From: Microcaldota archaeon
GTDB taxonomy: Archaea; Micrarchaeota; Micrarchaeia; Anstonellales; Bilamarchaeaceae
DNA: 37,371 bases
Assembly (NCBI GenBank): GCA_020726005.1
Contig: DYTL01000001.1
Location: 1-37,371 of the forward strand
Reading direction: 5' to 3'
Positions 32,335 to 37,371 of this stretch are shown piece after piece. The notes beneath the pieces were generated by a model. That model saw nothing but the letters and a program-made list of their open reading frames with translations, was not told the DNA's origin and ran no database searches. Position 1 is the stretch's first letter, and every line of letters begins with the position of its first letter. A program made the translations under genes and the position numbers.

Positions 32335-32715
32335 CTAATAAACATAAGCAATTAATCTTCCTCCTATTCCGAGCTCCTGTGCCGTGGTATTTGTAAGTAT
32401 TCCTTTTGAAGTAGAGACAATTATTACTCCAATATTATATGCTGGAAGAAATCTTTGCTCAAACTTTGGCCATTCGTTTTTCTTTACAGGAAAACGAGGT
32501 TTGACTACACCAGCATCATTAATTTTTCCCATTAGTTCAACTTCAAACTTGTTGCCTCTTCCGTCTTCTATAAGCCGGTAAGATGCAAGGTAGCCCTTAT
32601 TTTTGAGGATGTCAAGTACTTTACCTATTAACCTTGATGCTTTAAACGTACAACATTTTTGTCCAGCAATTTCATGTGTTTTCATTGTGTTAAGTGCATC
32701 AGCAAGTATATCCAC
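32335..32715 (-). CDS. rps8: Small ribosomal subunit protein uS8
   Basis: uS8 binds 16S rRNA helix 21. The 126-residue product begins MDILADALNTMKTHEIAGQK, as in archaeal uS8, and ends with NIGVIIVSTSKGILTNTTAQ and ELGIGGRLIAYVY, equivalent to the IvSTSxGxxxHxeA...GGxllgxVy signature. Length is typical and it follows uS14 in canonical order. Confidence 0.96.
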   Translation of the reverse strand: MDILADALNTMKTHEIAGQKCCTFKASRLIGKVLDILKNKGYLASYRLIEDGRGNKFEVELMGKINDAGVVKPRFPVKKNEWPKFEQRFLPAYNIGVIIVSTSKGILTNTTAQELGIGGRLIAYVY

Positions 32716-32731
32716 AATATCACCTTAATGC

Positions 32732-32890
32732 TTAATATTTTCTAAAATTAATGTGCTCCGCAATTTCGCGGAAACACCTTCTGCAAACATGAAGTCCATA
32801 TTTTCTTATTAATGCGCGTGCATTGCCGCAAATTCTGCATTTTCTTGTACCTCTTGCCTTAAATTTTTCTTCGAGTGAAATCTTTGCCAT
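32732..32890 (-). CDS. rps14: Small ribosomal subunit protein uS14 (zinc type)
   Basis: The 52-residue protein carries the zinc-binding pattern Cys18-x2-Cys21 and Cys36-x2-Cys39 (CRIC ... CRRC) and ends with CFREIAEHINFRKY, the usual archaeal uS14 C-terminus. GAGGAATAGT, which includes the uL5 stop codon, precedes ATG 32890; translation is probably coupled. The frame is open 27 bases further upstream, but those residues are not family-like. Confidence 0.96.
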   Translation of the reverse strand: MAKISLEEKFKARGTRKCRICGNARALIRKYGLHVCRRCFREIAEHINFRKY

Positions 32891-32891
32891 A

Positions 32892-33422
32892 CTATTCCTC
32901 TTCTTCAATTTTCGCATTGAAAAAAGTTTTTGCGAAATTGATTGCTTCTTCTTTTGTTATCAATTGCGCTTTTCCGATTTTTGAAATGCGTCTCATTCTA
33001 TCTGCAACGCGTTTGCCTCTTCTTTTGAGTGTGACGCATACATCAAATCCAAATACCCCTACTTTTGGATCATATTTAACTCCAGGAAAATCTATGCATT
33101 CTTTCACTCCAAATGCGAAATTACCCGCATTGTCAAAATTGGTTTTATTAATTTTTCTTTTTCGGGAATCTAATGCCTTATTCAAGAAATCAAACGCACC
33201 TTTACCTCTTAGCGTAGTTTTAAGTCCAATAGGCAGACCTACCCTAAGTTTAAACACAGGATTTCTTTTTTTTGCTTTTGTTTCAATGAATTTTTTACCG
33301 CTAAGTTTTTCCATAAATGTTTTTATTCCGTCTAATCTTTCACCAGGAGAACCTACACCAATATTTACTGTAATTTTTTCTAAAACAATTTCTCTTATTG
33401 AATTGGTTTTTTTATTCATCAT
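32892..33422 (-). CDS. rpl5: Large ribosomal subunit protein uL5
   Basis: uL5 contacts 5S rRNA and the P-site tRNA. The 176-residue protein has REIVLEKITVNIGVGSPGER, FKLRVGLPIGLKTTLRGKGA, FAFGVKECIDFPGVKYDPKV and FGFDVCVTLKRRGKRVADRM, all archaeal uL5 blocks. The ATG at 33422 overlaps the eS4 stop (ATGATG), with GGTGCATT before it; the second ATG is an equally possible start. The C-terminus is acidic (IEEEE). Confidence 0.96.
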   Translation of the reverse strand: MMNKKTNSIREIVLEKITVNIGVGSPGERLDGIKTFMEKLSGKKFIETKAKKRNPVFKLRVGLPIGLKTTLRGKGAFDFLNKALDSRKRKINKTNFDNAGNFAFGVKECIDFPGVKYDPKVGVFGFDVCVTLKRRGKRVADRMRRISKIGKAQLITKEEAINFAKTFFNAKIEEEE

Positions 33423-34123
33423 AATGCACCTTCATAAGAATCATCAATCACCATTAAGTATTTTGCTACTGTGATGAATTCTTCTCTACCTTTTAGTTTT
33501 GCCTCGGGCCAATTACCTTCTTTTCTTTCTATTATTGATTCAAGATTTGCAATGTTACCTACGTGCTTTCCTTCAATAATGAGACATTTTGCACCATCTT
33601 CAAATTTGAGTACTTTTTCAATTTTCTGACTAGGTGTATTTATTATTACACTATCACCAATACATATATTATTATTTGCAAGAATGTTTTTTCCATCATG
33701 AAGCGTAATATTGATTTTTCCTTTTTTTACAGTATGTTTTTTTACTACTTTTCCAATTTTATTATTTATAAGTTTGGTTTCTATTGGAATTAATTGGCCT
33801 TTTGTATTAATTATTATTCTATATGTTTTGTTTGCTTTTAGAAAGAAAACCAAATCCATTAAGCCAATCGGGAATTTTTCGTCCCTTCTTATTACGCCAT
33901 CTACGAATACTTGTTTCGCATTCAAAACTTTACGGTTTTCAGAAGCACTTTTAGTTATACCAAGAATATCTCTCATAAGAACGCCAAGCGGAATCGCTTT
34001 TGTTTTTGAGTGTGTACCAGGGGCCGTAGTTGTGATGAATTTATTTTCTTTTTTATTTCTTATTGGAATCACTTTCGGAATTGCGAGTCTTTTTGTATGA
34101 GAAGTTCCTCCTTTTTTAGCCAT
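33419..34123 (-). CDS. rps4e: Small ribosomal subunit protein eS4
   Basis: The 234-residue protein has the eS4 domain order: an N-terminal basic part (MAKKGGTSHTKRLAIPKVIP), an S4 RNA-binding domain with KQVFVDGVIRRDEKFPIGLM, a central beta region, and a KOW segment KCLIIEGKHVGNIANLESI near the C-terminus. GAGGTGAAAAA is a strong ribosome binding site. The stop overlaps the uL5 start. Confidence 0.96.
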   Translation of the reverse strand: MAKKGGTSHTKRLAIPKVIPIRNKKENKFITTTAPGTHSKTKAIPLGVLMRDILGITKSASENRKVLNAKQVFVDGVIRRDEKFPIGLMDLVFFLKANKTYRIIINTKGQLIPIETKLINNKIGKVVKKHTVKKGKINITLHDGKNILANNNICIGDSVIINTPSQKIEKVLKFEDGAKCLIIEGKHVGNIANLESIIERKEGNWPEAKLKGREEFITVAKYLMVIDDSYEGAL

Positions 34124-34135
34124 TTTTTCACCTCT

Positions 34136-34504
34136 TTATATCTTAGGTGCCTCGGCTGGTTCGCCGAATTCCTTTTTTCTCTCTTTTGTCATATTAAGTT
34201 CAGTAAGCATAAGGTTAGAAGGTTGAAACGAGATTAACCTTTCTGTTCCCTTTGCATTTTTTCTTGTAATTCCTTCTATATAAACCACGCGTTTGGAATA
34301 ATTTACTTTTGCAATCTTGCCATTTTTGTTTTTGTGCGTACCGCGCATTATTCTTACGTTGTCGCCTTTATTTATGAGCAACGCACGGGATTTTATACTA
34401 AGGTTGTTTTTGAGTTCTTTTGAAATATGTACATGCATATGATTTTTGCGTGTATGCATTTTTGCTTTATAACGATTTTTCCTTTCTATATCTCTTTTCA
34501 CCAT
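34136..34504 (-). CDS. rpl24: Large ribosomal subunit protein uL24
   Basis: This 122-residue protein has the KOW motif RALLINKGDNVRIMRGTHKN followed by GKIAKVNYSKRVVYIEGITR and SNLMLTELN, as in archaeal uL24. The N-terminal extension (RKNRYKAKMHTRKNHMHVHI) resembles the archaeal/eukaryotic 'R..fxaP.H.R...m' opening. GGTGAT touches the ATG at 34504 directly; initiation at the next codon, a GTG at 34501, would have more normal spacing. Confidence 0.95.
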   Translation of the reverse strand: MVKRDIERKNRYKAKMHTRKNHMHVHISKELKNNLSIKSRALLINKGDNVRIMRGTHKNKNGKIAKVNYSKRVVYIEGITRKNAKGTERLISFQPSNLMLTELNMTKERKKEFGEPAEAPKI

Positions 34505-34537
34505 ATCACCAAAATAAATTTTTATTGTATTGAAATT

Positions 34538-34936
34538 TTAAATTATCGCAGACGCAATTGCTGAGACCTTTGGATATCTATTCATAATTTCTTTTGCAAC
34601 TACTCCTTTAATTTCAGTTCCAACTGGAAGACCCTCTTCAGTAATAAGTACTGCTGCATTATCCTCAAATTGTATGGTATTTCCATTAGGCCTTTTGAAA
34701 GGCATTCTCTGCCTTATTATAAGCGCTCTTACTACTTTCTTTATCATTTCTGGTTTTCCCTTTTTCACCGATGCAATTATGATATCTCCAATTCCTGCTT
34801 TCGGGTAGCGATTTCGCACCCCTCTTAAATTAAGCACGTTTATAATTTCTATTTGTTTTGCACCACTATTATCATGGCATGTAATTTGACTACCTACTTG
34901 CAATCCGCGAGTTATAGAAGATCCAAGTCCTTTCAT
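34538..34936 (-). CDS. rpl14: Large ribosomal subunit protein uL14
   Basis: The 132-residue beta-barrel protein has the uL14 signatures GSQITCHDNSGAKQIEIINV, IIASVKKGKPEMIKKVVRAL, IIRQRMPFKRPNGNTIQFED, and AAVLITEEGLPVGTEIKGVV. It lies at the subunit interface. GGTGATTATAA precedes the ATG. Length matches archaeal homologues. Confidence 0.97.
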   Translation of the reverse strand: MKGLGSSITRGLQVGSQITCHDNSGAKQIEIINVLNLRGVRNRYPKAGIGDIIIASVKKGKPEMIKKVVRALIIRQRMPFKRPNGNTIQFEDNAAVLITEEGLPVGTEIKGVVAKEIMNRYPKVSAIASAII

Positions 34937-34955
34937 TTATAATCACCAGTAAATA

Positions 34956-35258
34956 TTATTTCTTTTTTGTATTTATTATTTCAAGCACGCTCCATGCTTT
35001 TGTTTTGGTTATCTTTTTGGTTTCGCCTATGATTACTATATCGCCTATTTTTGCATTTATGCATGCTGGATTGTGCGCAGGCACTCGGCTACGCACTTTA
35101 GAAATTCTATTATATTTTGGCATGATGCTTGAAATATCTCTTTCCACTATTACAGTTCTTTTTCCTTTATCGCTTACAACGATTCCCTGAATCCTTCCGC
35201 CCCTTATTTTAATACTAGCATGCTTGAAGCAATTTTTATCATCACATTCTTCTTCCAT
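34956..35258 (-). CDS. rps17: Small ribosomal subunit protein uS17
   Basis: The 100-residue protein has IQGIVVSDKGKRTVIVERD and RVPAHNPACINAKIGDIVII then ETKKITKTKAWSVLEI, all typical of archaeal uS17. I place the start at ATG 35258 with GGTGAAAAT before it; although the frame is open to 35375, the upstream 39 residues are not family-like. It is the first gene of this cluster. The usual upstream neighbours (uS3, uL29, SUI1 and the RNase P protein) are absent. Confidence 0.94.
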   Translation of the reverse strand: MEEECDDKNCFKHASIKIRGGRIQGIVVSDKGKRTVIVERDISSIMPKYNRISKVRSRVPAHNPACINAKIGDIVIIGETKKITKTKAWSVLEIINTKKK

Positions 35259-35923
35259 ATTTTCACCGCTATAAATTTTTAGAATGTTATTGAACCTCCA
35301 TAGGTACACGAAAGCCTTGAAATTAACCCATGAAGATTCATAAATAACAAATATATTTTTTATGCTTTCGCACAAACAATTTTGATTTCTTTATTAATTT
35401 TTTTTTGTGAAAAAATTTATTTTAGGGAACCCAAAAAAGTTTTTAACAAAGTTTTAATAAAGGTTTCAAAATGTCGGGCTTCTGTATATAGAACTAGTTC
35501 TTAAACAGTTACCCTATAATTCATATTAGTATTTGATAAGAGAGATTTAAAAAGATTGCGTCATTGTTGTAAGCGCGTATTGACTAAAAGAATTTTTTAA
35601 GAAAACTCAAACAAAATAATAAATATGACGGGTAGATGGTTAGCCAAAGCTCCATCTAACCCTCACTTCGCTTTTCTGTTTTTTTGATAAAACTTTTTAG
35701 ATAGCTCGAAAAAATTTTTCAAACAGCAAAGCTAAAATTTATTTTTATTAAAATTTAAATAGCATGATTTTGTTCTCGCACGCAAAAATCCACAAATTCA
35801 ATGTACATACAACTTTTTACTAAATCTTCATTTAATTACTAGAAAATTGCGATAAATTTTTGGCATAAAAATTTTCGCAAAAAATTTTTTCAGTATTAGA
35901 ATTTGCGAATAAAATACGAAAAT
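35259..35923. other. Intergenic region upstream of the ribosomal cluster
   Basis: No gene is recognised in these 665 bases. On the minus strand CATAAAAAATATATTTG (35350-35364) is a candidate promoter for uS17 and the genes after it, which would give a leader of about 65 bases. On the plus strand GATTTAAAAAG (about 35545-35555) looks like another TATA box ahead of the hairpin at 35630. The rest is very AT-rich with short A/T palindromes. Confidence 0.4.
35630..35662. ncRNA. Candidate structured RNA or terminator hairpin
   Basis: GGGTAGATGG (35630-35639) pairs with CCATCTAACCC (35652-35662) with one bulged A, around a 12-base loop. GC content is far above its surroundings. On the minus strand an inner AGC/GCT pair extends the stem, and an alternative GGTTAG/CTAACC stem is also possible. 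On the plus strand a T-run follows at 35678-35685, which would suit a terminator; a TATA-like element lies upstream on the same strand. The function is undecided. Confidence 0.4.
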
Positions 35924-36394
35924 TTATAGAACAATGAATTCCGAATTTTGCGAGTAAACTCCTTTTCCATACTTTCTAATTTTTACATTTTGTACTTCTC
36001 CAACGAAAATTACATGATCACCAATTATAAACTCATTAATCACTTTACATTCAATACTGATTAAACATTCCTTTATAGAAACCGCGCACACTTTTTCAGA
36101 TTTTTCCTGTGTAAGTCCACTCGTCTTGAATTTATCGCAATCCTTCCCACTTATTCTTCCAAATTTTTCTATTTTTTCTTTTAAATCCCCACCAGGAATA
36201 TTGATTACATATTCTTTACTTTCCTTAATCATATCATAAGTGAATCTTTTTGGCGCAATTGCAACCCCAAATAATGCGGGTTCAAATGATAACGGAAAAC
36301 ACCAGCTCGCAGGCATGAAATTATTCTTTCCTTTATTGCTTGTACTTATTAGAACCACACGCACAGGAGTAAGAAGATGATATGGTTTTTCCAT
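35924..36394 (-). CDS. Flavin reductase-like FMN-binding protein
   Basis: The 156-residue protein has the split-barrel flavin reductase fold pattern: PVRVVLISTSNKGKNNFMPA at the N-terminus (the TSxxxGxxN motif that binds FMN), SWCFPLSFEPALFGVAIAPK, SKEYVINIP, and HVIFVGEVQNVKI at the dimer strand. Relatives include flavoredoxins and NADH:FMN reductase components. The electron donor and acceptor are unknown. It has its own promoter with a near-leaderless start and is not in an operon. Confidence 0.88.
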   Translation of the reverse strand: MEKPYHLLTPVRVVLISTSNKGKNNFMPASWCFPLSFEPALFGVAIAPKRFTYDMIKESKEYVINIPGGDLKEKIEKFGRISGKDCDKFKTSGLTQEKSEKVCAVSIKECLISIECKVINEFIIGDHVIFVGEVQNVKIRKYGKGVYSQNSEFIVL

Positions 36395-36413
36395 AAAAAA
36401 AGTTTTGCTTAAA

Positions 36414-36426
36414 GATTTATATATCT
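36414..36426 (-). promoter_or_regulatory. TATA-like box of the flavin reductase-like gene
   Basis: AGATATATAAATC on the minus strand is centred 26 bp before the ATG at 36394, the ideal archaeal distance for a leaderless message. It is among the best TATA boxes in the window. Confidence 0.65.
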
Positions 36427-36568
36427 TTGTCTGAACTTTAATTTGAAAATTGTTCAGATCATAAGAAAGAGAATATAATTCTGATATTTTTTATTCTAAA
36501 AGAAAATAGTTTTAGAAAAGATAAAAGAGTTTTTGAAAATATTATTTTGTTGTGGGATTAAAAGGAAA

Positions 36569-36584
36569 GATTTATATATAATAC
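36569..36584 (+). promoter_or_regulatory. TATA-like box upstream of the 36624 gene
   Basis: GATTTATATATAATAC lies about 48 bp before the ATG at 36624. Transcription from it would give a leader of about 25 bases that includes GTGATG as a weak ribosome binding site. A second AT-rich candidate lies at 36592-36606. Confidence 0.45.
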
Positions 36585-36623
36585 AAACACTAAATATATT
36601 ATAAAGATACATAGTGATGTATT

Positions 36624-37331
36624 ATGCAAAAAATAATTACGGTAGATTATAAGAACATACGTTTATCATCTCCTCCAAACTTATTTAAAAATCATGCGAT
36701 GACACAAGAAGGATTTGGGTACCTAAAGAAAAGTGGAATAAGTAAAAAAAATGTGGAAAATTATTTCGAGAAATTATCTCCATATGAAGAAGACGCAATT
36801 AGATATTGTACGTGTTATCTCGACAACTTTCCGAAGTTAATTAATTGTTCTATAATAAATTTAATATATTGTACATTACACGATCCAGACATTGATTTCA
36901 AAGACAAAAAAATTGGAATATATTTTATATATAATGACAAAAGTACTCCAGAACCAACGATAATAATCCCTGTTGATAATATAAGGTGGTATTTAACATT
37001 AACAAAAACATCAATTAAAACAAAACCATTAGATGTGCTTTATACAATTGAATGTGACCTAATCTTTAAACTTGCTAAATTTTATTACATCATGCTCAAT
37101 AAAACTACTTCTCATAATGTGATTAACACAGAACAAGTAGTAAAAATAGAACAAGATATTATCCGTCTTTTATGCGCTTTTTATAGTATAAATAAGAGAG
37201 CTATACCTTTAACATTTTTTAATAATATTGGTAAGGATACATTATCAAAACTTAATGATTCGATAACTCTATTATCAGATAGTTACAATCCAAACTACTA
37301 TCATACTCTATACTATTTAAATAAACCTTAA
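36624..37331 (+). CDS. Hypothetical protein
   Basis: The 235-residue product is not recognised. It has no signal peptide and no clear membrane helix, so it is probably cytoplasmic. The N-terminal third is polar with a KKSGISKKNVENYFEKL helix; a central beta-like region (KKIGIYFIYNDKS, PTIIIPVDNIRWYLTLT) is followed by helices (ECDLIFKLAKFYYIML; IEQDIIRLLCAFYSI). Cysteines in YCTCYLDN and NCS are close together, but no metal motif is evident. A promoter and weak ribosome binding site support it as a real gene. It diverges from the flavin reductase-like gene with 229 bp between them. Confidence 0.65.
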   Translation: MQKIITVDYKNIRLSSPPNLFKNHAMTQEGFGYLKKSGISKKNVENYFEKLSPYEEDAIRYCTCYLDNFPKLINCSIINLIYCTLHDPDIDFKDKKIGIYFIYNDKSTPEPTIIIPVDNIRWYLTLTKTSIKTKPLDVLYTIECDLIFKLAKFYYIMLNKTTSHNVINTEQVVKIEQDIIRLLCAFYSINKRAIPLTFFNNIGKDTLSKLNDSITLLSDSYNPNYYHTLYYLNKP

Positions 37332-37371
37332 TTACCCTCAACATCACTATAGTATCCTAAAAATAGGGTTT

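Noticed and set aside
33711..34100. Apparent plus-strand membrane protein opposite eS4
   Set aside because: The hydrophobicity results from reading Lys/Ile-rich codons on the opposite strand; eS4 is unambiguous.
34956..35375. Longer uS17 starting at 35375
   Set aside because: The extra 39 residues are unlike uS17, while ATG 35258 has GGTGAAAAT right before it and gives the normal family start.
1..37371. CRISPR array or cas genes
   Set aside because: No regularly spaced repeats were seen; the only short direct repeats are the three unevenly spaced copies at 401-522, and no Cas-like protein is encoded.

Overview
This is archaeal DNA, AT-rich throughout. It carries a complete A-type ATP synthase operon, both subunits of topoisomerase VI, a bifunctional archaeal fructose-1,6-bisphosphate aldolase/phosphatase, a Cbf5-type pseudouridine synthase, an archaeal adenylate kinase, and the archaeal version of the spc ribosomal-protein cluster with eukaryote-type proteins (eL14, eL19, eL32, eL34, eS4). 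One tRNA gene has an intron. Genes are preceded by TATA-like boxes, and most operon-internal genes have GGTGAT/GAGGTG-type ribosome binding sites. Nothing in the window is specific to methanogens, halophiles or Thermoproteota. A euryarchaeal or DPANN-like lineage (for example Micrarchaeota or Diapherotrites) would fit, but this sequence alone cannot fix the phylum.

Layout. Positions 1-523 are the end of an insertion sequence: the N-terminal part of an IS1634-like transposase running off the left edge, with three copies of a 10-bp motif around its start. An orphan lipoprotein follows at 767-1270. Then comes the ATP synthase operon atpHIKECFABD (1323-9866), with argH directly behind it. From 11293 to 13267 on the minus strand lie a DUF192 lipoprotein, a probable transposase remnant and fbp. 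From 13392 to 17384 on the plus strand are a beta-propeller lipoprotein and sufB-sufD without sufC. After tRNA-Gly(UCC) and an ACT-domain regulator there is about 750 bp of decayed sequence, then top6B-top6A.

From 21816 to 35258 everything is on the minus strand. Read in transcription order this is uS17-uL14-uL24-eS4-uL5-uS14-uS8-uL6-eL32-eL19-uL18-uS5-uL30-uL15, then a foreign-looking membrane flavoprotein, then secY-adkA-DUF106-eL34-cmk-eL14-cbf5 and tRNA-Ser(GGA). This is the classical archaeal order with one insertion, between uL15 and secY. The genes usually found upstream of uS17 (uS3, uL29, SUI1, the RNase P subunit) are missing. In their place are 665 bp without a recognisable gene, holding one conspicuous hairpin, then a flavin-reductase-like gene and an unrecognised gene at the right edge.

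Functionally the window is mostly housekeeping: energy conversion, ribosome assembly, membrane-protein insertion (SecY plus a YidC/EMC3-like protein), nucleotide kinases, DNA topology, gluconeogenesis and Fe-S assembly. The points most worth a second look are the 6-TM plus CrtI-like fusion with its own promoter inside the ribosomal operon, the 11-nt tRNA-Ser intron, the large exoplasmic insertion in the DUF106 protein, the triplicated motif at the insertion-sequence end, and the structured element at 35630-35662.
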